Assembly (NCBI RefSeq): GCF_902859805.1
Contig: NZ_CADIKC010000005.1
Location: 434,001-498,000, forward strand
Direction: 5' to 3'
Origin: Paraburkholderia sediminicola
GTDB taxonomy: Bacteria > Pseudomonadota > Gammaproteobacteria > Burkholderiales > Burkholderiaceae
Length of the DNA: 64,000 nucleotides
Made by a program: the position numbers and the translations under genes. Positions 7,520-17,383 of this stretch are shown in pieces. Position 1 is the stretch's first letter, and the number at the start of each line of letters is the position of its first letter. The notes beneath the pieces were generated by a model. It did no database searches. It was not told the origin of the DNA and saw nothing but the letters and a program-made list of their open reading frames with translations.

Positions 7520-8986
7520 TCAGGCCGTACCGCCGACCGTCATCTTGTCGATACGCAGCGTCGGCTGACCGACGCCTACCGGCACGCTCTGGCCTTCCTT
7601 GCCGCACACGCCGACGCCCGAATCGAGCTTCATGTCGTTGCCGATCATGCTGACGAATTTGAGCGATTCCGGACCGCTGCCGATCAGCGTCGCGCCCTTG
7701 ACCGGGTACGTGACCTTGCCGTTTTCGATCATGTACGCCTCGGAGGCCGAGAACACGAACTTGCCGTTCGTGATGTCGACCTGGCCGCCGCCGAAGTTCA
7801 CCGCGTACAAACCGTTCTTCACGGATGCGATGATTTCCTGCGGGTCTTTGTCGCCGTTGAGCATGTACGTGTTGGTCATGCGCGGCATCGGCAATGCGGC
7901 ATACGATTCGCGGCGCGCATTGCCGGTGACCGGCATCTTCATCAGGCGCGCATTCAGCGTGTCCTGGATGTAGCCCTTCAGGATGCCGTCTTCGATCAGC
8001 GTCGTGCACTGGGTCGGATTGCCTTCGTCGTCGATGTTCAGCGAGCCGCGGCGATTCGGCAGCGTGCCGTCGTCGACCACGGTCACGCCCTTGGCCGCAA
8101 CCTGCTCGCCGATCCGACCCGCGAACGCCGACGATCCCTTGCGGTTGAAGTCGCCTTCGAGGCCGTGGCCGATCGCTTCGTGCAGCAGCACGCCGGGCCA
8201 GCCCGGTCCGAGCACCACGGTCATCGCGCCGGCCGGAGCCGGGCGGGCGTCGAGGTTCACGAGCGCGGCATGCACAGCGTCGTCGACATAACCCGACAGC
8301 ACTTCGTCGGTGAAATAACCGTAGTCGAAGCGGCCGCCGCCGCCGCCGCTGCCGATTTCGCGGCGGCCGTTCTGTTCGGCGATCACCGTGACCGACACGC
8401 GCACGAGCGGACGGATATCGGCTGCAAAACCGCCGTCGCTGCGCGCGACCAGCACCACGTCGTATTCACCGGCGAGGCCCGCCATCACTTGCTGGATGCG
8501 CGGATCGCGGCCACGCGCCATCTGTTCGATGCGCTCGAGCAGCTTGACCTTGGCGGTCGCGTCGAGCGAATGCAGCGGATCGGATGGCAGGTACAGATCG
8601 CGCCCGGCAATGCCGGTCAGCGACGAGGCCACCTTGATTTTCTGCTTGCCGCCGCCCGCCTTGGCAATCGAACGGGTGGCGAGCGCCGCCTGATGGATCG
8701 CCTCGGGCGACAGATCGTCCGAATACGCGAAGGCCGTGCGATCGCCCGACACGGCGCGCACGCCGACACCCTGGTCGATGCTGAAGCTGCCCGACTTGAC
8801 GATGCCTTCTTCGAGACTCCACGCTTCGCTGCGCGTGTACTGGAAGTACAGGTCGGCGTAATCGATCTTGTGCGTGAAGATTTCGGCGAGCGTGCGGGTG
8901 AGCAGGGATTCGTCGAGACCGTAGGGCGTCAGGAGAATGTCCTTGGCGGTGGCGAGATTACGGATACCGGGTTCGATGATGTTCAT
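7520..8986 (-). CDS. tldD: metalloprotease TldD
   Basis: 488-aa TldD subunit of the TldD/TldE (PmbA) heterodimeric zinc protease, known for degrading CcdA and maturing small peptides such as microcins. The metal-binding signature HEAIGH is at residues 269-274 with the downstream GLEGDFN typical of TldD (TldE lacks the HExxxH). Length matches the family. The ATG at 8986 follows ATACTTCGC without a strong ribosome site. It shares direction with the nitrilase-family gene 96 nt upstream and with yhdP, an order common in beta- and gamma-proteobacteria. pmbA is not in this window. Confidence 0.95.
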   Translation of the reverse strand: MNIIEPGIRNLATAKDILLTPYGLDESLLTRTLAEIFTHKIDYADLYFQYTRSEAWSLEEGIVKSGSFSIDQGVGVRAVSGDRTAFAYSDDLSPEAIHQAALATRSIAKAGGGKQKIKVASSLTGIAGRDLYLPSDPLHSLDATAKVKLLERIEQMARGRDPRIQQVMAGLAGEYDVVLVARSDGGFAADIRPLVRVSVTVIAEQNGRREIGSGGGGGRFDYGYFTDEVLSGYVDDAVHAALVNLDARPAPAGAMTVVLGPGWPGVLLHEAIGHGLEGDFNRKGSSAFAGRIGEQVAAKGVTVVDDGTLPNRRGSLNIDDEGNPTQCTTLIEDGILKGYIQDTLNARLMKMPVTGNARRESYAALPMPRMTNTYMLNGDKDPQEIIASVKNGLYAVNFGGGQVDITNGKFVFSASEAYMIENGKVTYPVKGATLIGSGPESLKFVSMIGNDMKLDSGVGVCGKEGQSVPVGVGQPTLRIDKMTVGGTA

Positions 8987-9082
8987 GCGAAGTATGTTCT
9001 GCTCGATACGAAGGATTCGGTTAGCGCTTCTATCACCCCTATATGAGTGACGGGCGCCGCACTTTCAATGTCAGGTAATACG

Positions 9083-9961
9083 TCAGCAGCTCAGCACGCG
9101 GTGACGCCAGGCGGGCAGGCTCTGCCGCACTTCGTCGATGCGCGCACGCTCGAGATTGCCGCTCACCACGCCGGGGCCTTCGTCGCGCACCGCGACGAGT
9201 TCGCCCCACGGGTCGATCAGCATGCTGTGGCCCCATGTCCGGCGGCCGTTTTCATGTTTGCCGCCTTGCGCGGCGGCCAGCACGTAGCACTGGTTTTCGA
9301 CCGCCCGGGCGCGCAACAGCATTTCCCAATGCGCGCGGCCGGTGGTGTAAGTGAACGCCGACGGCACCACGATCAGCGCGCAGTCGCCCATGCGCCGGTA
9401 CAGCTCCGGAAAGCGCAAATCGTAGCAGACCGACAGGCCGACCCGGCCGAACGGCGCTTCAAAGGTGCGGACTTCGCCGCCGGGGCAGATGGTGCGCGCC
9501 TCGTCGAACGATTCCTCGCCCTTTTCGAAGTTGAACAGGTGGATCTTGTCGTAGCGCGCGGCCTCGTTGCCTTGCGGGTCGAACACCAGCGTGGTGTTCA
9601 GCACGCGTGCCGGTTCCTGCGACATCAACGGCAAGGTGCCGCCGATCACCCAGACTTTGTGGCGGCGCGCGGCGTCGGCGAGGAAGCGCTGGATTGGGCC
9701 GTCCTGGTAGGGCTCGCGCACGGCTAGCTTGTCCGTGTCCTTGAAGCCCATAAAGCAGAAGTACTCGGGCAGCAGGACGAGTTGCGCACCGTCGGCGGCG
9801 GCTTCGGCGATCAGGCGCTCCGCTTCGGCCAGATTGCGTTCGCGATCCGGCGCGCTCACCATTTGCAGCGCGGCAACCCGGAACACGCTTTCGGAAGATC
9901 CGCTGGGCGCCGTATTGGGCGAAGCGGTGGACGGGGATGAAGAGACGTGTGTTTCGCTCAT
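9083..9961 (-). CDS. carbon-nitrogen hydrolase (nitrilase superfamily, Nit-like amidase)
   Basis: 292-aa nitrilase-superfamily enzyme. The Glu-Lys-Cys triad is visible as LPEYFCF (Glu), YDKIHLFNF (Lys) and GLSVCYDLRFPELYR (Cys). Sequence style and the placement between yhdP and tldD match the Nit1/NitFhit-type group that hydrolyses deaminated glutathione (a repair role); omega-amidase is the alternative. The ATG at 9961 is chosen because the frame upstream opens only with TTG at 10015 and has no recognisable ribosome site. The N-terminal 25 residues are Ser/Thr-rich and poorly conserved-looking. Confidence 0.88.
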   Translation of the reverse strand: MSETHVSSSPSTASPNTAPSGSSESVFRVAALQMVSAPDRERNLAEAERLIAEAAADGAQLVLLPEYFCFMGFKDTDKLAVREPYQDGPIQRFLADAARRHKVWVIGGTLPLMSQEPARVLNTTLVFDPQGNEAARYDKIHLFNFEKGEESFDEARTICPGGEVRTFEAPFGRVGLSVCYDLRFPELYRRMGDCALIVVPSAFTYTTGRAHWEMLLRARAVENQCYVLAAAQGGKHENGRRTWGHSMLIDPWGELVAVRDEGPGVVSGNLERARIDEVRQSLPAWRHRVLSC

Positions 9962-10084
9962 GAGCGTTTCGAAAAACTCCCGGCAAGGCGGCGGCGCGAA
10001 CCGTAGCCGCCGCAAACGTCGTTCAAGGCTGGCTGGGAACCGCGGCGCGGCACGGCGCTCTTCTGATCAAACACAGGATCGGGC

Positions 10085-13000
10085 TCAGCGCGCTTCCACG
10101 GTCGAAGCCGGAGCGTCCATCTTACCGCGATCGCTCTTCACCCGCTCGATGTGCGGTTTCGACCACGGGCCGGTGATTGCGTACTCGCGTGCAAACGCCG
10201 TGGACACTGATTTGCTGAACGCCAGATCGGCGACCAGCGCACCCAGCCCGAGCAGCGGATTGATTACGGTCGCGGCGATCACGGCGGCGCCGGCACTGAC
10301 GGTCGGCACGATCTGCACGTGCAGATCCTGGGTTTCCTGCGCCAGATCCACCGAGCCCTTCATTTCGGCGCGAGCCGGCGCCGTCACCATCTCGAAGTTT
10401 TCCGTGCGGCCAATGCCATTGTGGATTTCGCCCGTGCCGGTGACGTGCTCGAACGGCAGCCCTTCGCCGATCACGTCGCGGAAATTGAGCGTGGCGAAGC
10501 GCGCGAGGCTTTGCAGGCTGAGCACGCCCAGCAGTTTCGCGACGCCCGGGTCGACCTTGAGAATCTGCCCATGGCGCAGGTCGACGGCCAGATTGCCGTT
10601 GAGCGTCGGATAGTCGATCGCGGTCGGCCCGCCGCGCCACACGACCTTGCCCGACAGCGTGCCGTTGCCGGCCTTGAGCGTGTGCGGCTGGCCGAAGCGC
10701 TCCAGCAGGCCGCCGGCGTCCTTGATGTCGAGTTTGAAATCGAACACGGTACGGCGCGGCGTCGCTTCGTCGGCGGTGTTGCCGAGGCCCGTCGACGTAC
10801 GCCAGTTCGCGGTCGCGGTCAGTGTGGCGGAGGGGTTGGTGATGTCCAGCTTGTCGAGCTGCCAGACCGGCACACCGTCTTCTTCGAAGTTGTGCGCGTC
10901 CACTTCGAGCCGGCCGATGTTGCGATCGCGCACGATCAGCTCATTGACCACCAGGTCGATCGACGGCATGTTCTGCGCCGGCGCAGAAATGGCCTGGCCG
11001 AGCAGGTCTTTATCCGTAGCCGAGGGGATCACCACACGGGCAAAGCGCGCCTGCAGCGTGCCCGGCGATTCCTTATTGGCGCCCGGCAGCCAGGAAACGT
11101 GGCCCGACACCTGATTCGACGCGATGTTGGCCTGCCATTTGCCGTCCGCATGCGACGCGCCGACGATCACGCTGTCCCAGTGCCGCTTGAGCAGTGTCAG
11201 CGTGCCGACGTGCACCGCAAAGCGGCTCGGCAAGAATTGCGCGACGGTCGGATTCGGCGTGGCGGGCGTGGCCGGCGCGGCGGCGGGCGCGGGAGTGGGC
11301 GCGTCCTTGTTGCGCATCTGCGTGACGAGCGCGCGCCAGGCATCGGCGTCGAACGCTTCGACGTCGACGGCGGCGATCACGCCCTCGGACGGCAAGTCGG
11401 CGGGCTTGTTGACGCCGATCGCGCCGCTCACGACCGTCGGCGGCGTTTTCGGCTGGTAACGCAGCAGATAGGTGGCGGCGATCGGCCCGAAGGTGAGGTC
11501 GGCCCGTTCCAGGCCGGCTTCGCTTGCGCTGACGTAGGGGCTGACCGCGAAGTGCAGCGGCATCGGCGTGCCGACCGGCTTGTTGAACGGCGCGGGGAAG
11601 TCGAGCGCGAGGCCGGTCAAATCGGAGTTCGCCGTGACTTCCGGCAAGCGCCCCTTGGCGCCATGCACGTTGAGTGCGTAGGGCGCGCTGCCGCTCATGC
11701 GCGCCAGCACCTGGGCGGCCGGACCGTGCAGATTCAGGCCGCGCGCGGCGTCGACGGCGATATGGCCGCCGAGATCGAGTGCATACGTGCCGTCCTGCTT
11801 CAGGCCGCCATTGGCGTGCACGTCGCCGCCCATGAACTGGCCCGAGAGCCGGTCGACCTGCGCCGTATGTTCGGTAAAGCGCACCTTGCCGTTGAGTTGC
11901 GACAGTGGCGGCACGTTGTCGACGGTCAAACGGTTGTTCTGGAAGCCGACTGCGCCTTCCACGGCAATATGCGGCTTCGGCGTACGCGGCACGGTCAGCT
12001 TGAGCGCCAGCGCGGCGGACCCTTCGGCGCGCACTTTCTCAGTCTCATGTTTGGTCATGATGCCGAGCGAGCTTTCGTTGACGTAGTCGAGCATGTCGGC
12101 AAGCGGCCCGCGGCCATTGCCATCGATAACGAGGGCCGACGCCTTGGTGCCAAGATCGTCGATCTTTCCGCTCACCTTGTTTAAAGCGACCCGCTTGTAG
12201 CGGGCACGGTCGATATCGAAGCGCAGCAGGTTCTCTTTGAGTTCGAACACGCCGTCGATGCCATCCAGCGGCGGCCACACGTTCGGCGTGCCGTTCTTCA
12301 TCTTGCGCGGCGGGTACGGCGAAGGGTCGAACTTGCCGCCCTTGAACGGCGCGACGATATGGAAGACCCCGGCCTCCGGCGCGCGCGAGTAGGGGAATTT
12401 GGTCAGATCGCCGTGGATTTCGATCGTCGCGCCGCGCGAGACGCCGGCTTGCAGCCCATGGCCCAGGTAGATGCGCAGCTTTTCGCTGATGCTGGTCGGC
12501 AGATAGCGGACGATGCGCGTGACCTGCGCGCGCTGGAAGTCGGCCTTCAGGTCGAGCGAGCCGCGCCCATGGCCTGGGTTGCTGTAATCGACGGTGGCGG
12601 TGGCGTCGGCGTCGGCGTTTGAGATGCCGAAGTCGGCCAGCTTGACGGTGAAGGCGGGGTGATTTTCGCCCGGCGCCTTCGGCGTGATGGTCCAGTCTGC
12701 CCGGCCATGCAGGCGGTCGAGTGTCAGGCGCGGGTCGTCGAACACGCCTGGCAGTGTAATTGCGACGTTGGAGGTGTTGAGGGTCGCGGTGCCGTGGTTT
12801 TCGTCGGCGTCGACGCTGCCCCACAGGTTTTCGATACCGGGAATGCCCGCGCGCGGGTGATTCAGTGGCGTGAGCCCCGGCGGCGGTTCCTGCGCGGCGA
12901 CGCTGATGCCCTGCAGGTCGCCCTTGAAACGATAACGCTCGATCGGCTCGGCGCCGCTTGGCCGGTGGTCGCTGCCCGCTTCGCCCGACTCCGGTTTGCC

Positions 13001-14287
13001 GCGTTCGACTTCGATCACATAGTTCGACACCATGCCGCGTGGATTGAAGCGCACCAGGCTGTTCAGCAGGGGGCGCGGCAGCGGCAGCGCGCGGCTGAAT
13101 TCGGCGAGGATGCCCAGGTCGACGCGGTCCCCACTGACGCTCACGAGTTGGCCATGCTGCAGCGAGGCGGTCCGGTAACGGCCGTGCAGCGTGGTGAGCG
13201 CGAGGGTGCGGGTGAGCGGCGTGCCGTCGTCGAGCGGCGGCTGGCCGAGCTCGGCGCGCAAGTGGTTCAGTTGCAGCGTGTAGTCGCCCTGGTTGACGTC
13301 GAGACCCCAGGAGAAATTGGCGATCGGCACCACGAGCTTGGGCTGGGTCGGGCGCACACGCATCGCGACATCCGTGCCGGCCAGTTGCCCGCTCGCCGAC
13401 TTCATGCGGCCATCGGCGAAGTCGGCCCAGATCGCATTGTCGATGCGGCCGGCGAACATCTCGATCGGGAAGTTGATGTAGCGCGCGAGAGTCGGCAGAT
13501 CGACTGGACCGGTCGACATATAGACCTGGCCGGCCCAGTTGACCGGCTTGCCGATCGCGGAGAGCCGGGCGTGTTTGAAATGCGTACGGAAGTCGATCGG
13601 CCCGTGCAGGACTTGACCGTCGGCGGGCGCCTGCAACGCGAGGCGGTGATCGTAGCCGTCGTTGAGAATCGCGATCCGGATGTCGCGCAGGGCGAGTTCC
13701 GGCGCGTCATGCTCGGCATCGCGCCAGCGCAGCACGCCGCCGCGCACCACGATCGCCTGCTGGCGCAACAGCCACGTGGAAAGGGTGTCGTTGCCGCTGT
13801 GCCGGGTGGGCACCGGCACGCCCGCTACCGAAATCACGCCGTCGCTGCTGCGCGACACCAGCACGTCGGGTTGATCGACGATCAGGCTGGAAAGGGCGGG
13901 ATGGAACTGCCAGAGCGACTTCCACGAGAGCGTGGCGGTGGCGTGCGGAATGGTCAGGGCCGCTTTGCCTTCCGGGTCGCGGATGACGATATCGGTGACG
14001 TCGAGGCCCGGCTGGAAGCCGCTCCAATGCGGCGCCAGCTTGCCGATGGTGAACTGTGCGTGCAGCTTCTCGGAAACCGTGGCTTCGATGCGCGGACGGA
14101 ACGAGTCGACGCGCGGCAGCAGGACATAACGCAAACCGAGAAACAGACCCGCCGCGATAAAGTAGAAGGCGAGTGCGAGCGCCAGCACTACATGGGACGT
14201 TCGATGCAGCACCATGTGGGCGCTACCGCTCGCAGGCCGGACCTGCCTGGTTTCGTGCGGGTCGGCGGATTCGTTTCGCTCGGACAT
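10085..14287 (-). CDS. yhdP: YhdP family AsmA-like envelope protein
   Basis: 1400-aa protein of the YhdP/AsmA-like superfamily (DUF3971 and AsmA C-terminal regions), thought to bridge inner and outer membranes and transport phospholipids to the outer membrane. A single N-terminal membrane anchor is seen at about residues 28-55 (HVVLALALAFYFIAAGLFLG), followed by a long periplasmic beta-rich body with an Ala/Pro-rich insert (PTPAPAAAPATPATP) near two-thirds. The C-terminal portion LLGVLSLQSLARF...NPLLGLGALVADL is the characteristic AsmA-like end. I chose the ATG at 14287, which places the anchor close to the N-terminus; the frame is open to 14440. Divergent from glnE. Confidence 0.9.
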   Translation of the reverse strand: MSERNESADPHETRQVRPASGSAHMVLHRTSHVVLALALAFYFIAAGLFLGLRYVLLPRVDSFRPRIEATVSEKLHAQFTIGKLAPHWSGFQPGLDVTDIVIRDPEGKAALTIPHATATLSWKSLWQFHPALSSLIVDQPDVLVSRSSDGVISVAGVPVPTRHSGNDTLSTWLLRQQAIVVRGGVLRWRDAEHDAPELALRDIRIAILNDGYDHRLALQAPADGQVLHGPIDFRTHFKHARLSAIGKPVNWAGQVYMSTGPVDLPTLARYINFPIEMFAGRIDNAIWADFADGRMKSASGQLAGTDVAMRVRPTQPKLVVPIANFSWGLDVNQGDYTLQLNHLRAELGQPPLDDGTPLTRTLALTTLHGRYRTASLQHGQLVSVSGDRVDLGILAEFSRALPLPRPLLNSLVRFNPRGMVSNYVIEVERGKPESGEAGSDHRPSGAEPIERYRFKGDLQGISVAAQEPPPGLTPLNHPRAGIPGIENLWGSVDADENHGTATLNTSNVAITLPGVFDDPRLTLDRLHGRADWTITPKAPGENHPAFTVKLADFGISNADADATATVDYSNPGHGRGSLDLKADFQRAQVTRIVRYLPTSISEKLRIYLGHGLQAGVSRGATIEIHGDLTKFPYSRAPEAGVFHIVAPFKGGKFDPSPYPPRKMKNGTPNVWPPLDGIDGVFELKENLLRFDIDRARYKRVALNKVSGKIDDLGTKASALVIDGNGRGPLADMLDYVNESSLGIMTKHETEKVRAEGSAALALKLTVPRTPKPHIAVEGAVGFQNNRLTVDNVPPLSQLNGKVRFTEHTAQVDRLSGQFMGGDVHANGGLKQDGTYALDLGGHIAVDAARGLNLHGPAAQVLARMSGSAPYALNVHGAKGRLPEVTANSDLTGLALDFPAPFNKPVGTPMPLHFAVSPYVSASEAGLERADLTFGPIAATYLLRYQPKTPPTVVSGAIGVNKPADLPSEGVIAAVDVEAFDADAWRALVTQMRNKDAPTPAPAAAPATPATPNPTVAQFLPSRFAVHVGTLTLLKRHWDSVIVGASHADGKWQANIASNQVSGHVSWLPGANKESPGTLQARFARVVIPSATDKDLLGQAISAPAQNMPSIDLVVNELIVRDRNIGRLEVDAHNFEEDGVPVWQLDKLDITNPSATLTATANWRTSTGLGNTADEATPRRTVFDFKLDIKDAGGLLERFGQPHTLKAGNGTLSGKVVWRGGPTAIDYPTLNGNLAVDLRHGQILKVDPGVAKLLGVLSLQSLARFATLNFRDVIGEGLPFEHVTGTGEIHNGIGRTENFEMVTAPARAEMKGSVDLAQETQDLHVQIVPTVSAGAAVIAATVINPLLGLGALVADLAFSKSVSTAFAREYAITGPWSKPHIERVKSDRGKMDAPASTVEAR

Positions 14288-14473
14288 GCTGCGGCGGGTG
14301 GGCGTATGGTAGTTTTGCGAATTAACGACGAAATGTAACACACGGGAAAGCGTCGGCGGACCTCCGGCAAACCCTTTCTCCATGCCGTCTCGCGACCTGC
14401 GCGAGGCTGCTGGACCCGTGTGCTGCGGCGAACTGAACAACGCTGATCAAGCAACGAGCGAGCCAGACCCTTG

Positions 14474-17266
14474 ATGACTGACGCAACACTCCTGAGTTCC
14501 AGCTATTCACGTTACGCGGCGCGTGCCGCGGCGGCCCGTCCGCAAATCGTGGCGCAGGTGGCGGCGCTTGCCTCCGCACCCCTCACACGCGAACGGATCG
14601 ACGCGCGTTTTGAAGCGCTGTGTGCCGACGCAGCCGGCACTGGTCCGTTGAGCGAGGATGCACTCAAACGGGCCTTGCGCCAATTGCGCACTGAGGTATT
14701 TTGCGCCGTGATGGAGCGTGACCTGGCGGGCGAGGCGGATGTCGCCGAAGTCACCGGCGCGATGACCGATCTGGCGGAGACGACGATTCAGCGTGCGCTC
14801 GCGGTCGCGTCCGCCGAGCTCGAAACGCTCTACGGCGAACCGCGCGGACCCCAGGGCGAGCGGCTCGCGCTCGGTGTAGTCGGAATGGGCAAGCTGGGTG
14901 GGCGTGAGCTGAACGTGTCGTCGGATATCGATCTGATCTTCATTTATGAAGAGGACGGTGAGACCGCAGGCGGTCAGCGTTCACCGATCGCGACGCAGGA
15001 CTTTTTTACGCGGCTGGGTAAGCGCCTGATCGGCGCGTTGGCCGAGGTGACCGCCGACGGTTACGTGTTCCGCGTCGATATGCGCTTGCGGCCGAACGGC
15101 GATTCCGGGCCGCTCGTGTGCAGCCTCGGCATGCTCGAAGAGTACTTCTACGTGCAGGGCCGCGAGTGGGAGCGCTATGCGTGGATCAAGGGCCGGCTCG
15201 TATCAGAAGGCGCGAGCGACGCGGCGCAACGGCTCCAGAAGCAGCTCGACGCGATCGTCACACCGTTCATCTATCGGCGTTATCTGGACTTCGGCGTGAT
15301 CAGCGCGATTCGTGCGCTGCACTTGCAGATTCGTCAGGAAGCGCAGCGGCGCGCCTCGATGCGCCCCGACAAGGCCGATGACATCAAGCTGGGCCGCGGC
15401 GGCATCCGCGAAATCGAATTTAGCGCTCAGGTCTTTCAACTGATTCGTGGCGGCCAGGATGCCGGCTTCCGGGTGCGCCCGACGCTCGCCGTCTTGCGGC
15501 ACGCGGCCACGCACGGGCTGCTCGATACCTCGGTCTGCGTGAAGCTTTCACAGGCGTACCGTTTCCTGCGCGAACTCGAGCACCGCCTGCAATACCGCAA
15601 TGACGCGCAAACTCACGCGATGCCGGTCGATCCTGAGGAGCGTGTGGCGCTCGCGCAAGCCATGGGTTGCGACGACTATGCCGCGTTGATGCTCAAGCTC
15701 GACGCGCACCGCGAATTCGTCGAACAACAGTTCGACCAGATTTTCGCCGACAAGGTGAGTGGCCGCGATGGCTGCGGCGCACCGGAAGACGGCGCGGCGG
15801 TGTGGATCTGGAGCAGCGCGCTCGCCGACGACAGCGCTGAGGACGCCCTTCGCGCGCGCCTGATCGAACTGGGAGTGCCCGAGCCGGACGAGCTGCTGGC
15901 GCGATTGCGCGCGATATGGCAGTCGTCGCGTTACGCGGGGCTCGCCGAGCGTAGCCGCCAGCGCTTCGATATCGTCGCGCAGCGTGCGCTGGAAGCCGCG
16001 CGTACCCTGGAGCCGCCCGAACGGCGCGGCGATACGGTGGCGCGCTTCTTCGACCTTCTGGAAGCCGTGAGCCGGCGCGGCGCGTACCTTGCGTTGCTGA
16101 CGGAGTATCCGCAGGCGCTGCATCGGGTGCTGTCGGTGCTGGGTGGGTCACGTTGGGCCGCCGGCTATCTGATCCGCCACCCGCAATTGCTCGACGAACT
16201 TCTCGACGACGAGGCGATGGACAGTCCCTTTGACTGGCCTGAATTCAAGCGCACGCTGCGCTTGCGCCTGGCCGCGGCGGACGGCATCGAGCAACAGATG
16301 GACCTGCTGCGCCATGCGCACCAGGCCGAGGTGTTCCGAATCCTGCTGATCGATCTGGCCGGCAGGCTTAGTGTCGAGCATGTGAGCGACCGCCTGTCCG
16401 AGCTCGCCGACGCCGTGCTCGACGTCACGCTCGAAGCGGTCTGGAAGCAACTGGCCAAGCGCCACCGTGAGGTGCCGAAGTTTGCGGTGATCGCGTACGG
16501 CAAGCTGGGCGGCAAGGAGCTTGGTTACGCCTCCGATCTGGACATCATCTTCCTCTACGACGATCCGGACGATGCCGCCGCGGACGTCTACGCCACCTAC
16601 ACCCGCCGCCTCATTAGCTGGCTGACGACGGCGACCGGCGCGGGCACCTTGTTCGATGTCGACTTGCGGCTACGGCCGAACGGCGAGTCGGGGCTGCTCG
16701 TCACCGATCTGGACGCATTCCGCCGTTATCAATTGCGCGAAGGCGACGCCGCGAATACCGCGTGGGTTTGGGAGCATCAGGCATTGAGCCGCGCGCGCTA
16801 CTGTGCGGGCGACGCCGAAATCGGCGCGAAATTCGAGCAGATTCGCGAACAGGTGCTGACCACGCCGCGCGAGGCCGCTCCGCTCGCGAAGGAAATCGTC
16901 GAGATGCGCGAGCGCGTGGAGGCGGGGCATCCGAACCACACGGCGCTGTTCGATCTGAAGCATGATCGCGGCGGCATGGTCGATATCGAATTCACCGTGC
17001 AGTATTGGGTGCTGCTGCATGCGGCGAGCGATCCCGAACTGATCCGCAATACCGGCAACATCGCGCTGCTGCGTGAAGTGTCGCGTTTCGGCTTGATGAG
17101 TGAGGCGGAGGCGGAGACGGTCGGCGCGGCTTATCGAACCTACCGGAAGTTGCAGCACCAGCTGCGGCTGGACGGGATGGAGAAGGCGCGGGTCGATCCG
17201 GCGCTGGTGGTGACGGAGCGGGAGGCGGTGCTGCGGCTTTGGGAGCGGGTGTTTGGTCCAGGCTGA
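14474..17266 (+). CDS. glnE: bifunctional glutamine synthetase adenylyltransferase/adenylyl-removing enzyme
   Basis: 930-aa GlnE, which adenylylates (inactivates) glutamine synthetase when glutamine is high and removes AMP when it is low, under PII control. Two homologous nucleotidyltransferase domains are intact. The N-terminal deadenylylase has GMGKLGGRELNVSSDIDLI near residue 135 and the C-terminal adenylyltransferase has YGKLGGKELGYASDLDII near residue 672, each followed by the DxRLRPNGxSGxLV motif. The ATG at 14474 follows an in-frame TTG at 14471. It shares its upstream region with yhdP and converges on recN. Confidence 0.97.
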   Translation: MTDATLLSSSYSRYAARAAAARPQIVAQVAALASAPLTRERIDARFEALCADAAGTGPLSEDALKRALRQLRTEVFCAVMERDLAGEADVAEVTGAMTDLAETTIQRALAVASAELETLYGEPRGPQGERLALGVVGMGKLGGRELNVSSDIDLIFIYEEDGETAGGQRSPIATQDFFTRLGKRLIGALAEVTADGYVFRVDMRLRPNGDSGPLVCSLGMLEEYFYVQGREWERYAWIKGRLVSEGASDAAQRLQKQLDAIVTPFIYRRYLDFGVISAIRALHLQIRQEAQRRASMRPDKADDIKLGRGGIREIEFSAQVFQLIRGGQDAGFRVRPTLAVLRHAATHGLLDTSVCVKLSQAYRFLRELEHRLQYRNDAQTHAMPVDPEERVALAQAMGCDDYAALMLKLDAHREFVEQQFDQIFADKVSGRDGCGAPEDGAAVWIWSSALADDSAEDALRARLIELGVPEPDELLARLRAIWQSSRYAGLAERSRQRFDIVAQRALEAARTLEPPERRGDTVARFFDLLEAVSRRGAYLALLTEYPQALHRVLSVLGGSRWAAGYLIRHPQLLDELLDDEAMDSPFDWPEFKRTLRLRLAAADGIEQQMDLLRHAHQAEVFRILLIDLAGRLSVEHVSDRLSELADAVLDVTLEAVWKQLAKRHREVPKFAVIAYGKLGGKELGYASDLDIIFLYDDPDDAAADVYATYTRRLISWLTTATGAGTLFDVDLRLRPNGESGLLVTDLDAFRRYQLREGDAANTAWVWEHQALSRARYCAGDAEIGAKFEQIREQVLTTPREAAPLAKEIVEMRERVEAGHPNHTALFDLKHDRGGMVDIEFTVQYWVLLHAASDPELIRNTGNIALLREVSRFGLMSEAEAETVGAAYRTYRKLQHQLRLDGMEKARVDPALVVTEREAVLRLWERVFGPG

Positions 17267-17383
17267 CGTTACTAGAAGTGCGAAGCGAGAAGCGCGACGT
17301 GCGGGAGGCGTCGCGCAACTCGCGCAGCCCGCCGACCGCGGCTTACGTTCGCAAAGGACCGCGACGATTCCCAGCCAGTGCTC

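Noticed and set aside
10319..12184. 621-codon plus-strand frame
   Set aside because: Antisense shadow of yhdP; His/Arg/Asp-rich translation without motifs. The same applies to 12659-14338 and 1338-3002.
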